Shown: one piece after another, positions 1 to 8,248 of the stretch
Layout of the letters: each line of letters begins with the position of its first letter
How positions within the stretch are numbered: the first letter of the stretch is position 1
Assembly (NCBI GenBank): GCA_963724285.1
Contig: CAVRUD010000019.1
Location: 62,001 to 126,000, forward strand
Origin: CAVRUD01 sp963724285
GTDB taxonomy: Bacteria > Chloroflexota > Chloroflexia > Thermomicrobiales > UBA6265
Direction of reading: 5' to 3'
DNA: 64,000 nt
Program-made: the position numbers and the translations under genes
The notes under the pieces: model-generated
Databases searched by the model: none
Told to the model about the DNA's origin: nothing
What the model saw: the letters and a program-made list of their open reading frames with translations, nothing else

Positions 1-1
1 G

Positions 2-2278
2 CTCACCGGCCCGGGAGGGGTGGGCAAGACGCGCCTTGCCCTGCGCATCCTGCCGGCCCTGCAACCACACTTTCCCGGAGGGAGTTGGTTCGTCGAACTC
101 GCGCCCATCGCCGATCCCGCCCTGGTTCTGGGGACGGTGGCCAACGTGCTCGGGGTCCGCAACTCCGACGGCCGCCCGTTCCTCGATCTGCTCTGCGCGG
201 CCATCGGTCAGGAGCGAACGCTCATCGTCCTCGACAACTTCGAGCACGTAACCGATGCGGCCCAGGGTATTGCCGCCCTGCTGGCCGCCTGCCCGGGCCT
301 GAAGGTCCTGGCCACCAGCCGCCTCGCGCTTCGCCTGGGCAGCGAGCGCCTGTACGCCATCCAGCCGCTCCCGGTCAATCCCGGTGGCGGAGGATCGATT
401 CAGCCCGGCGCGCTCTCCGAGCGGGTCGATCCATCGTCGCCAGCGGTGACCCTCTTCGCCCAGCGGGCGCAGGCGATCCGGCCCGATTTTGCGATCACCG
501 GCGCAAATCTGACGACCGTGGAAGAGATCTGTAGCCGACTCGACGGGCTTCCGCTCGCGATCGAGCTGGCGGCGGCCCGCACGCGCGTCCTTTCCCCGGC
601 CGCGCTCCTGCTCCGGCTCGATCGCCGGCTCAACGTCCTCACCGGCGGACCCCGCGATCTGCCGGACCGGCAGCGCACGCTCCGCGACACCATTGCCTGG
701 AGCTACGATCTCCTCCCCACCGATCAACAGCGCCTCCTCCAGGCCTTCGCGGTGTTCGCCGGCGGGTTCACGATCGAGACCGCGGAAACCCTGGTCGCGC
801 CGCCACGCCGCGGGCAGTCCCCGGCCGACGCGCTCTCCGTGGACCCGGACAGCGTGCTCGACCATCTCGCCGACCTTGTCGACGGTGGACTGGTGCTCCA
901 GGATGTCCAGCCCGATGGCGGAACCCGCTTCCGCATGCTGGAAACGATTCGCGAATTCGCCCTGGAGCGACTGGAGGCGGGCGCGCACGTTGCCGAGGTG
1001 AGGGGTCGGCACGCGGCCCTGTTCGCCGACCTCGTTATCCGGGCGAACCTGAACGACTACCGCGCGGGCGAGCCCGAGTCCCTCGCCCACATCGGCTCGG
1101 AGCTCGACAACATCCGGGCCTCCCTCGGATGGTTGCTCCGCCCCGATGCACCCATCGTCGATATCGATGTCGCCCTGCGCCTCTCGGGGGGGATGGAGCG
1201 GTTTTTCCACACACGCGGCTACATCGCCGAAGGCCGCGCCTGGATCGACCGGGCTCTGGCCCGGGGCGCCGCCGCCTCGCCCGCGGCCCGTGCGGCGGCG
1301 CTTGGTGGACTGGGAGTCCTGGCGTTCGTGCAACAGGATGTGGCAGCGGCGGAGGCGGCTTTGCGCGAAAGCCGGCTGCTGTACCGGGAAGTGGATGATT
1401 CGATTGGGCAGGCGCGGGCGCTCTTCTTTCTCGGATTGATGGCTTCGCGCAATCGGGATGTCGATGAACTCAAGGAGGTCGTCGCGGCCCTCGATCCCCT
1501 CACCCAGCGGATCCAACTGAGCATCTGGCACACAGCATCGGTCACACTCAGGGGCCATATCGCACGCATTTCAGGCGACCTGGACGCGGCCGCTCAGCTC
1601 TTCGAACGCAGTCTGCGCTTCTACATGGACCACGGCTTTGACTGGGGCGTCGCGTGGCTCCAGGGCATCTTGGGCTCGATCGCTCTGGCGCAAAACGACC
1701 TACCGCGCTCGCTCGACCTCCGCCAGGCCTGCCTGCGAACCTTCTGGGAGCACGGCGATGTCGGCAGCGTCGGCTCGACGCTCCTCGATATCGCCCTGGT
1801 CGCGACCCGTATTGGTCAGCCCACGGCAGCAGCCCGCCTGCTCGGAGTGGCCGCTGGAGTCCAGGAAGCGACCGGAGCCCTTATCAGCGGAGAGGGTTTT
1901 CATGACGAGCGCAGCCTCATCGAAACCCGGGCAAGCCTCGGCGACGAGGCGTTCGCGGCTGGATTGGCCGCCGGCAAGGCCCTGAGCACCTCGGCTGGCG
2001 TCGCCGAAGCCCTCGCCCTGACTGCGACAGCGCCGGCCCCGAATCAAGACGCCAGCCTCGCTGCTGACCCGCCCCGGGCGACGCTCGGGCTGACACCAAG
2101 GGAACGCGAAGTCCTGCGCGCCCTGGTCTCCGGCAAGACCACCAATCGCGACCTGGCCGACGCCCTCTTCATCAGCCCCAAGACCGCTGGTCATCACGTC
2201 GACAACATCATGGCCAAGATGGGCGTTAATTCCCGCGTTGCGGCCGTTGCCCTCGCCACCCGCGAGGGCTTTGCGTGA
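2..2278 (+). CDS. LuxR-type regulator with N-terminal ATPase (5' end outside window)
   Basis: The reading frame is already open at base 2 and begins inside the P-loop (GPGGVGKT), so the start and anything before the Walker A motif are missing. A Walker B-like LIVLDNFEHV follows about 70 residues later, then the GLPLAIELAAARTRVL and AIAWSYDLL signatures of NB-ARC-like ATPase regulators, and an alpha-helical TPR-like stretch rich in paired helices (roughly residues 380-640). The last 60 residues are a LuxR/GerE helix-turn-helix (LTPREREVLRALVSGKTTNRD) with the typical ISPKTAGHHVDNI recognition helix. Such proteins are thought to act as ATP-gated transcriptional switches; the ligand is unknown. 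It is one of three related regulators in this window (see 8249-10612 and 19276-21672). A large inverted repeat follows its stop codon. Confidence 0.9.
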   Translation, partial: LTGPGGVGKTRLALRILPALQPHFPGGSWFVELAPIADPALVLGTVANVLGVRNSDGRPFLDLLCAAIGQERTLIVLDNFEHVTDAAQGIAALLAACPGLKVLATSRLALRLGSERLYAIQPLPVNPGGGGSIQPGALSERVDPSSPAVTLFAQRAQAIRPDFAITGANLTTVEEICSRLDGLPLAIELAAARTRVLSPAALLLRLDRRLNVLTGGPRDLPDRQRTLRDTIAWSYDLLPTDQQRLLQAFAVFAGGFTIETAETLVAPPRRGQSPADALSVDPDSVLDHLADLVDGGLVLQDVQPDGGTRFRMLETIREFALERLEAGAHVAEVRGRHAALFADLVIRANLNDYRAGEPESLAHIGSELDNIRASLGWLLRPDAPIVDIDVALRLSGGMERFFHTRGYIAEGRAWIDRALARGAAASPAARAAALGGLGVLAFVQQDVAAAEAALRESRLLYREVDDSIGQARALFFLGLMASRNRDVDELKEVVAALDPLTQRIQLSIWHTASVTLRGHIARISGDLDAAAQLFERSLRFYMDHGFDWGVAWLQGILGSIALAQNDLPRSLDLRQACLRTFWEHGDVGSVGSTLLDIALVATRIGQPTAAARLLGVAAGVQEATGALISGEGFHDERSLIETRASLGDEAFAAGLAAGKALSTSAGVAEALALTATAPAPNQDASLAADPPRATLGLTPREREVLRALVSGKTTNRDLADALFISPKTAGHHVDNIMAKMGVNSRVAAVALATREGFA

Positions 2279-2703
2279 GATGCGGCCAGTTGTAGGCGAG
2301 CAGCCCAGATGAGAAGTCGTCTTCGCGCTGCCCGGGGCTCACGGCCCAGGGTTGGCCCGGGCTCACAGTTACAGCCTCTCCGAGGCTAGAACGCCCAACT
2401 CCGTTAGCCTCGGAGAGGCTGTTAGGTTGAGCCCGGGCCAACCCTGGGCCGTGAGCCCCGGGCGGCCAGATCACGGCGCCCACCCTCCCGACGGACGCCC
2501 TCTATCCCTTCACGAAATCAGCAGTCAACTAGACGCTTCACCATGTCCCGGTCGGATCCACCCTACGATCATGTTCCTTAACGCCGGGCGACAGGGGCGG
2601 CTATTCCCCTATCACCCGACCCCTTGATTGTCCTGATTTCCAATCCTGTCGTCACTCGGTTCCAATCACACACGGTGAGTACGAACAATATGATGTGAAC
2701 CGA
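2279..2703. other. Intergenic region with a long inverted repeat
   Basis: No convincing gene is visible here; reading frames across it are low-complexity shadows of the palindrome. The first half is occupied by the inverted repeat at 2331-2462. The remainder up to the end of the minus-strand membrane protein shows no recognisable element. Confidence 0.6.
2331..2462. repeat. 132-nt near-perfect inverted repeat
   Basis: Left arm 2331-2388 and right arm 2405-2462 (58 nt each) are complementary over 35 outer and 17 inner base pairs, with a six-base unpaired bulge between them and a 16-nt loop at 2389-2404. The outer arm starts CCCGGGGCTCACGGCCC and the inner arm ends CTCTCCGAGGCTA. It lies 50 nt after the stop of the upstream regulator. 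The length is far beyond a normal rho-independent terminator and there is no T-run, so a MITE-like mobile remnant or a structured RNA 3' end are both possible. Confidence 0.85.
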
Positions 2704-3177
2704 TCAGGACTTCGCGGGCCGGGCGAGGACCGTCAGCATGCCGGTGATGATGCTGGCGGCGACGATGTGCATGAGCACCAGGACGGCGGCCTGCGCGGTC
2801 GATGCTCCCTCGACGCCCGGGATGTAGGTGAAATCCGGGACAGTCGTGACGACAAAGACGATCGCCGAGACGGCGGAGAAGATCCGAACCGGGTTGGCGG
2901 TGAAGCGCAGGAGTCCGGCGTAGAGGAGCGAGGCGACAACGGCGGCGATCGCGGTAGTGATGATGGTTGCCGAGACATCCTGGAGGATGACGAAGTCGGG
3001 GTGGTAGTGGACGAAGAGGTCGGCCAGGAAGTAGAGGACGACGTTGGCGAGGGTGGCCAGGACGGTCGTGGCCAGCGCGATCCGGGCGAAGCGCCCCTTG
3101 CTGACCCCTGCTCCCGTGCGCTGGCGATCGGTGCGCGGACTGGCGACGACGGATCCGGAAAGTGCGATGCTGGACAT
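2704..3177 (-). CDS. Small four-helix membrane protein, DUF6069-like
   Basis: 157 residues with about four predicted membrane helices: one after a short basic N-terminus (around FARIALATTVLATLANVVLY), then ATIITTAIAAVVASLLYAGL, a third near SAVSAIVFVVTTVPDF and a fourth near VLVLMHIVAASIITGML. Size, helix layout and the conserved VP-D-F loop before the last helix resemble the DUF6069 family of Actinobacteria and Chloroflexi; this rests on pattern memory. The start is set at the ATG at 3177 because a perfect AGGAGG (3187-3192) sits nine bases upstream; an in-frame ATG at 3213 lacks such a site. Function unknown. Confidence 0.65.
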   Translation of the reverse strand: MSSIALSGSVVASPRTDRQRTGAGVSKGRFARIALATTVLATLANVVLYFLADLFVHYHPDFVILQDVSATIITTAIAAVVASLLYAGLLRFTANPVRIFSAVSAIVFVVTTVPDFTYIPGVEGASTAQAAVLVLMHIVAASIITGMLTVLARPAKS

Positions 3178-3232
3178 CTCGTGCTCCCTCCTGATGATTT
3201 CCCCTGCGGCCATCTGCCGCTTTCACTATCTA

Positions 3233-3248
3233 GTCGTTCGGGAACGAC
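3233..3248. promoter_or_regulatory. 16-bp palindrome, possible operator
   Basis: GTCGTTC-GG-GAACGAC forms a perfect 7-bp dyad about 55 bp upstream of the membrane protein start, inside the divergent region shared with the oxidoreductase at 3383. Size and symmetry suit a dimeric repressor site. No regulator gene for it is adjacent, so the assignment is tentative. Confidence 0.35.
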
Positions 3249-3382
3249 CGAAATCGACAGACCAAACAACCGATTCCGGAAAATCGCTCGACATTGGCTC
3301 GCGCATACCGCGAACTCCGCATACCCTTACGGTCGAGTTGACCGCTACGTGAGCTGCGCCCCGGCGCGGGAAGGAACAGTCC

Positions 3383-4222
3383 GTGCGCTTTGCCTTCAAG
3401 ACCGCCAACCAGAACACGACATGGAACGACGTGCTCGCCGTGTGGCAAGAGGGCGACGGGATCGACCTCTTTGAGTCAGGGTGGAATTTCGACCACTTCT
3501 ACCCGATCGTCGGCGACTCGGCCGGTCCCTGCCTGGAGGGGTGGGCAATGCTGGCCGCTCTCGCCCAGGCCACGACCCGGCTCCGGCTGGGCTGTCTGGT
3601 CACCGGCATCCACTACCGCCATCCCGCCGTGCTGGCGAACATGGTGAGCACCGTCGACATCATCTCGAACGGCCGGTTGGAACTCGGCATCGGCGCCGGA
3701 TGGAACGAAGAGGAATCGGGCGCCTACGGGATCGAGCTGGGCGACCGGCGGGAGCGCAGCGACCGCTTCGAAGAGGCCTGCGAGGTGCTCGTCGGCCTCC
3801 TCTCCCAGGAAACCACCAGCTACCAGGGCACCTATTACACGCTGACCGACGCCCGGAACGAACCGAAGGGTCCCCAGCAGCCGTATCCCCCGATCTGCAT
3901 CGGCGGCAGCGGCGAGAAGCGCACCCTGCGGACGACTGCCAAGTACGCCCAGCACTGGAACTACAGCGGCAGCGACCCCGTGGAGTTCGCCCACAAACGC
4001 GACGTGCTGTACGCGCATTGCCGGGATATCGGCCGCGACCCGAAGGAGATCCTGCTCTCCAGCCACGTCCGCCTCAACGCCGATAACGACGTCGCCAGAG
4101 CCGCGGCCGACGCAGCGGCCCTGGGCGAAGCTGGGGCTGAACTCGCGATTTTCTACCTGCCGCCGCCGCTCTCCCCCGCGATCCTGGAGCCGCTAGCCAA
4201 AGCCCTGGAGCCAATCGCCTGA
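3383..4222 (+). CDS. LLM-class F420-dependent oxidoreductase (TIGR03560-like)
   Basis: 279 residues of a luciferase-like TIM barrel. Visible family signatures are the N-terminal strand FAFKTANQN, the FDHFYP segment, LRLGCLVTGIHYRHPAVLA, the glycine-rich LELGIGAGWNEEE motif and PPICIGGSGEKRTLR near residue 170. The TIGR03560 subfamily is predicted to use coenzyme F420 or flavin to oxidise or reduce a small substrate; the substrate cannot be read from sequence. A GTG start preceded by GGAAGGA fits best and gives the normal family length. A second paralogue lies at 15747-16532. The gene converges with the sigma-F1 fusion gene, with a GC-rich hairpin between their ends. Confidence 0.85.
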   Translation: MRFAFKTANQNTTWNDVLAVWQEGDGIDLFESGWNFDHFYPIVGDSAGPCLEGWAMLAALAQATTRLRLGCLVTGIHYRHPAVLANMVSTVDIISNGRLELGIGAGWNEEESGAYGIELGDRRERSDRFEEACEVLVGLLSQETTSYQGTYYTLTDARNEPKGPQQPYPPICIGGSGEKRTLRTTAKYAQHWNYSGSDPVEFAHKRDVLYAHCRDIGRDPKEILLSSHVRLNADNDVARAAADAAALGEAGAELAIFYLPPPLSPAILEPLAKALEPIA

Positions 4223-4253
4223 GCCCGGCCGGTCGGCTCCACCGAAAACCAGT

Positions 4254-4278
4254 GCGCCCCGGCTTAACGCCGGGGCGC
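4254..4278. terminator. GC-rich hairpin between convergent genes
   Basis: GCGCCCCGGC and GCCGGGGCGC form a perfect 10-bp stem with a five-base loop (TTAAC). It lies between two convergent stop codons, as a shared terminator would, but no T-run follows on either side. Confidence 0.45.
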
Positions 4279-4310
4279 CGGGGCGGATCGCGACATGGTC
4301 GACGGGGTAC

Positions 4311-5912
4311 TCAGTAAGGCGGCTGGCTCCCGAAAGAGGCGGCGTCCTCAAGCGCGCCAATCATGTAGAGCGCCTCGTAGGGTACGGAATCGTGTTCGCC
4401 GCGAAGAAGCGAGCGAACGTCCGCGATCGTCTTGGCACGCGACACGACCCGTCCTGGGCGCTTGGTGAACGGTTCCGCGACAAATAAGGGTTGCGTCATG
4501 AAGCGCTGGAGCCGGGCAGCGCGCGCCCGGGCCGCGTCCGACGATGCTGATTCCGTGTCATCACCAACTCCGGCGGGCTGTAGCTCACTCTTGAGATCCA
4601 CCGCTAGATCGTACTGCGCCGTCCCCACCACCGCGGGATCCAGCAGCTTCGAGGTGGATCGGACCGCGTCGATCGCCGGATAGAGCCGTTCTTTCCCGAG
4701 CACGTGAGAGAGCGCAAGCACGACATCGAGGTCCCCGATCTCGGACACCAGAGCGGCAGGATCGGTGTCAGCCACCGGGAGATAGATCGCCTCCACCTCG
4801 GCCGAGGTGCGGTAGTCCAGGCGCGGCAGCAGCGTGACCTCGTCCGGAGCCTGGACAAAGACCAGGAGCGTGAGCCGCGCGTTGGAGCCGGCAAGGCGGT
4901 GGATCAACTCCTCGACCAGCACCATTTTGCCGACCTGCATTGCCCCGGCGATGCCGATCAGCCCACGGGTGGGGAACGGGCACAGCAGGTCGATCACCTT
5001 GATTCCCGTTTCGAATACCTCGTGCGAGGAAGGTGCACGGCGCACAGCGTGCACCACCTGCCGGATGGAGGACGCATTGAGGGGAACTTCGACCGGCGTT
5101 GCCGAATCGACCACCGCGACGCCGGTTCCAAAGGTGGGAGACCTATCGCCCGGAGTGTCGAGCACGATGCAGCGGACAAGATCATCCGCGAGATGCTGAG
5201 CAACCTCGGCAGCGGCTGTCCGGCCCGTGGCGGGGTCGGTGATCATCAGGGCGTTGAGCACCGGCGGGCGCAGGTCCGGCGCAAACCGAGCATCGAAGAG
5301 TGGCCCGTGGGAGCGAACAATCCTGCCGACGTGCTCGGCGAAATCGCCAGGCAGTCCCTGGTTCTTGAGGGTTTCCTTCGCCATGGCGAGCAGATCTCCG
5401 TTCTTGAGGCGCTTGCGCGCACTTCGCAACCGGTTGTTGACGGTCGTGACGGATAGGTTCAGAAAGGCGGCGACCTCTCGCTGTGGGTGGTCGCGGAGGT
5501 AGTAGAGGAACGTGACGTCGCGTTCTTCTTCAGGCAGGGAGCCGATGGCGTTGACAATCCGCGTCAGCCCCTCCGTGTCTTCGGCCACCCGTTCCGGACC
5601 GGGCCCCGCAGAGGGCAACTCCGACGCCAGTTCGATCGGTACCAGACCGAGCGGCCGGCTACGGCGGATATGGGAGCACTCGAACCGCACGATTCCCCGA
5701 AGCCACGCGGCGAATCGCTCAGGCTGCTGGAGGTTGGGCAGGCTCCGGTGCGCCGTGATGAACGCCTGCTGCGCCGCATCTTCGGCGAGATGGGGATCGC
5801 CAAGATTGGCCAGGGCATAGCCGAACGCCATCGTCTGATATCGCTGGACCAACACGGTAAAGGCGTCCACATCCCCCGCCGTCGCCCTGGCTACCAACTG
5901 CGCCTCATCCAT
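4311..5912 (-). CDS. ECF sigma factor fused to an F1-ATPase beta-like module
   Basis: 533 residues in one uninterrupted frame. Residues 1-90 are sigma region 2 of an ECF factor (LVARATAGDVDAFTVLVQRY, then GDPHLAEDAAQQAFI and FAAWLRGIVR). Residues 115-172 are region 4 (LPEEERDVTFLYYLRDH, then VAAFLNLSVTTVNNRLRSAR). Residues about 195-278 match the F1 beta N-terminal barrel (GRIVRSHGPLFDARF; QHLADDLVRCIVLD; VVDSATPVEVPL). Residues 301-330 match the ETGIKVIDLL...P-loop block, but the P-loop is degenerate (GAMQVGKM for GAGVGKT). Residues 410-430 match the YPAIDAVRSTSKLLDPAVVG block and 466-523 the C-terminal helical part (LQRFMTQPLFVAEPFT; RGEHDSVPYEALYMIGALE). About 100 residues of the catalytic domain, including the GERTREGN loop and Walker B region, are absent, so ATP hydrolysis is unlikely. 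The ATG at 5912 starts exactly at the sigma domain; the frame is open upstream but that part is low-complexity. Promoter target and signal are unknown. Confidence 0.85.
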   Translation of the reverse strand: MDEAQLVARATAGDVDAFTVLVQRYQTMAFGYALANLGDPHLAEDAAQQAFITAHRSLPNLQQPERFAAWLRGIVRFECSHIRRSRPLGLVPIELASELPSAGPGPERVAEDTEGLTRIVNAIGSLPEEERDVTFLYYLRDHPQREVAAFLNLSVTTVNNRLRSARKRLKNGDLLAMAKETLKNQGLPGDFAEHVGRIVRSHGPLFDARFAPDLRPPVLNALMITDPATGRTAAAEVAQHLADDLVRCIVLDTPGDRSPTFGTGVAVVDSATPVEVPLNASSIRQVVHAVRRAPSSHEVFETGIKVIDLLCPFPTRGLIGIAGAMQVGKMVLVEELIHRLAGSNARLTLLVFVQAPDEVTLLPRLDYRTSAEVEAIYLPVADTDPAALVSEIGDLDVVLALSHVLGKERLYPAIDAVRSTSKLLDPAVVGTAQYDLAVDLKSELQPAGVGDDTESASSDAARARAARLQRFMTQPLFVAEPFTKRPGRVVSRAKTIADVRSLLRGEHDSVPYEALYMIGALEDAASFGSQPPY

Positions 5913-6251
5913 TCCAATGGACCCTGCTTGCACCGTCCGCTCCCAATCTCCTGAAGTTAAGTGCCATGCGGAACGGGATTGCTGTACGGACTTTCGCCGG
6001 CCGCACCTCGCACCTCGCGACGCGGTCCCTCGAGTTGAGCGCCGAACATGCTGTGGTCCGCTGCTGTTCTCTCGTGCGGAGCGTATCCTCTCGCTGGCAC
6101 CGGGCGAGGAACCACCCTGAGCGGGCCGCCGAGGTGGTCCGGATCGGGGACGGCTTGGACTCGGCGTGTCCGGCCCGAGCGACGATCCTCCCAGTTCCGA
6201 CCACGCGAGGCGATATTCCACGCCCATCCGTCTGGCGGAGAGGCAAGGCCC

Positions 6252-7643
6252 CTAGAAGAGGTCCACAACCTCGGGGCAGGCCGTTTCAAGCTCGACAAAC
6301 GCGGCATCTGAGACCAGGGCGATCTCGGCGAATGCCGCGACGGCCGCGTCGATCTCGGCCTGGTCGCCGGACTCGACGGCCGCCGCTATCGTCTCCAGCC
6401 CGTCGGCGAACTCGGCGGAGACCGCGGCGAATTCGGCGTGCACCACCGCTGCGGGAGGGGGCGGGGTAATGGCATTCAGGTCAGTGGCCAGGGCGTCGTA
6501 CACGGCCGCAGCCTGGCGGAGCGCCACCGGGTCGGCAGCCGCCGGATCGTCCAGTATCTCGACATCAATGCCTTCGCTAGCCTGAACAATCCGCACCGAC
6601 AGGTCTTCCGCCCACTCGACCACGCCTTCGCATCCCGGCGTGGCGACAATCGGAGTGGCAGACCAAATAGGCGCAGATGTTGCAACCGGTGGCGGTTCGT
6701 CGACCTCCGCCAGGATGACGAACGGATCGGAATCGTCGGTCAGTGGCGAGTAGACCACCATGACCGGGGTCACGCCATCCGGCAGCAGGAACTTGATCAG
6801 GCCGCTCGCCGTTTCTCCGGGCTGGAGACCGTCGTTCGGCTGGAGCCATGGTCCGTTGGGATCGTGCTGGTACTCGCCGCGCGGCATCTCTCGGGTCATG
6901 GTGCCCTGGTCGTCGATGACCCAGAAATCGGCAGGATCGAAAACGAAGGGACGATCACTGGTCGCAGTCACCTCGACCGGGAAGACGACGTAGCGCTCGT
7001 TCTCCAGGATGATGTGTGTCACGTCGACCGAGATTTCGTAGGGATCTGTCGGCGGCCCAACCGAGATCGTCGCGAGTTCGGCGCGATCCGGCCCGGCGAT
7101 CGAGACGACGTCACCGTAGGCAACGCGCTTGGGGCGCAGATCGACAAGGGGTGACAATCCGAAGCGAACCTGGGCAAGCACGGCATCCACCGGCAGTTGG
7201 AAGAGCAACTCAGTGCCCCACGCCTGGCCGGGCGCTTCTCCGCCGTCCTCCGGGCCATCAAGGCGATGCAGGAAGGCGGTTTCCGCATCGTAGGTGAACC
7301 CTTGGGTGTCCAGAATGGTGAAATTGTTGGCTTCTGCCTCGATAACTTCGTTGCCGGTGTACTCGACGACGACCTCGGCCAGCACGTACCGGAAACCTGG
7401 ATCGGCAAGCTCCAGCTCGTACGGATCTTCCAAGCGCGCAACCGAGACCGCCGCCGCTTCCTCGCCATTGGGATCGGAAATGCGCACCCGCTCGCCAACG
7501 GTAGGCCCCACCGCAGCTGATGCCGGATCACTCTGCCGAGCGTAGGCACTGGCCGTGGGCGCCAATAAGCCCACCACCACGAGCACGGCAATCAATCCGC
7601 CGGAAATGGCCTGCAGCGCTCTTGTACCCAACGAAACGGTCAT
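6252..7643 (-). CDS. Secreted protein with two DUF4352-like beta domains
   Basis: 463 residues. A clear signal peptide (basic start, hydrophobic core AISGGLIAVLVVVGLLAP, cleavage near ASAYA) directs export. Two similar beta-sandwich segments follow (about 48-165 and 172-300), each opening with a G-x-V/R-I/S-x-PN/PDR strand and containing a YVLAEVVVEYTGN- or YVVFPVEVTATSD-type strand plus a late F-D/I-LD-x-QG turn, as in DUF4352/telokin-like extracellular domains. The C-terminal ~140 residues are alanine-rich helices with two cysteines (in ATPGCEGV and ETACPE) that could form a disulfide. AGGAGG sits just before the ATG. It is upstream of the sigma-F1 gene on the same strand with 339 nt between, so cotranscription is possible but not shown. 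Confidence 0.75.
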   Translation of the reverse strand: MTVSLGTRALQAISGGLIAVLVVVGLLAPTASAYARQSDPASAAVGPTVGERVRISDPNGEEAAAVSVARLEDPYELELADPGFRYVLAEVVVEYTGNEVIEAEANNFTILDTQGFTYDAETAFLHRLDGPEDGGEAPGQAWGTELLFQLPVDAVLAQVRFGLSPLVDLRPKRVAYGDVVSIAGPDRAELATISVGPPTDPYEISVDVTHIILENERYVVFPVEVTATSDRPFVFDPADFWVIDDQGTMTREMPRGEYQHDPNGPWLQPNDGLQPGETASGLIKFLLPDGVTPVMVVYSPLTDDSDPFVILAEVDEPPPVATSAPIWSATPIVATPGCEGVVEWAEDLSVRIVQASEGIDVEILDDPAAADPVALRQAAAVYDALATDLNAITPPPPAAVVHAEFAAVSAEFADGLETIAAAVESGDQAEIDAAVAAFAEIALVSDAAFVELETACPEVVDLF

Positions 7644-7764
7644 CGCGCGGTCCTCCTTCAGTCATGGTTGGTGGTTGAATGCAACGAAGCAGGTCAAGCG
7701 GTGTAGCTGAACAGCAGGCGGGGTTGAGGCAGTCCGATCGGGAGGTCGGCCAGATCCGTCCCCG

Positions 7765-8040
7765 TCACCTCCGCCAGACTGCCTTGAACCAGGTATCGAA
7801 GGATTGGCGTGAGCGGATCAACTCATCGAAGGCCGCGGCCCAGGCGGCGCTTTCAATGTAGGCCACCAGCTCATCGCCGCAGGAACCGCTGGCCAGGAAC
7901 CAGACATGGCGGGTTATCCCGAGGCGCCGCAACAGCGACTCGTACCCGGGGCGACGCTCCTCCGCGATCGATCGCATCAGCCCCAGGGCCTCGCCGGTCC
8001 TGCCCGGCAGGATCGGAAGCGTCAGGCAGGCTCGCTGCAT
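7765..8040 (-). CDS. DUF6176-like small protein, probably frameshifted at its C-terminus
   Basis: 91 residues to the first stop. The ferredoxin-like start (RACLTLPILPGRTGEAL) and the helix-strand pattern ending in VWFLASGSCGDELVAYIESA resemble DUF6176 proteins, a small family of unknown function distantly like ABM-fold monomers. Directly after VWRR a stop appears, but one base over, the frame reads EVTGTDLADLPIGLP and ends in PRLLFSYTA before a stop at 7694, which is the C-terminal strand expected of the family. A one-base deletion at 7768-7780 would join the two parts into a protein of about 114 residues. The start is the ATG at 8040; upstream sequence in the same frame is arginine-rich and unlike protein. 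Confidence 0.6.
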   Translation of the reverse strand: MQRACLTLPILPGRTGEALGLMRSIAEERRPGYESLLRRLGITRHVWFLASGSCGDELVAYIESAAWAAAFDELIRSRQSFDTWFKAVWRR

Positions 8041-8248
8041 GGGCCGCACTCCTTCTGCTGCTCGACCGGCTCGTCGCTCAGAACCGGGAGCCGGTCGGTT
8101 CGCCCTCTGTTCGCCGGATCCGGCTTCTCCACAGCATCGACCCCGTGCGATTCCCGCGCATCGGGAGACCTCCCAGTTTCCAGGGTCGGGCATCGGACTG
8201 GATGGGGGAGATGTACGTAGTGCGGTGTACCCGAGGGCAGAGCAATGT

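Noticed and set aside
2695..3474. Long plus-strand frame of 259 codons opposite the small membrane protein
   Set aside because: Composition is glycine/aspartate/arginine-rich, as expected opposite a GC-rich gene, and the minus strand has a perfect AGGAGG and membrane helices.
4311..5340. The F1-like part as a genuine atpD gene of an ATP synthase operon
   Set aside because: No other atp genes are near, the P-loop is degenerate, and the catalytic segment is missing.
4311..6227. Extension of the sigma-F1 protein by 105 residues to an upstream ATG at 6227
   Set aside because: The extra part is rich in R, S, P and G without predicted structure, whereas the sigma domain starts exactly at the ATG at 5912.
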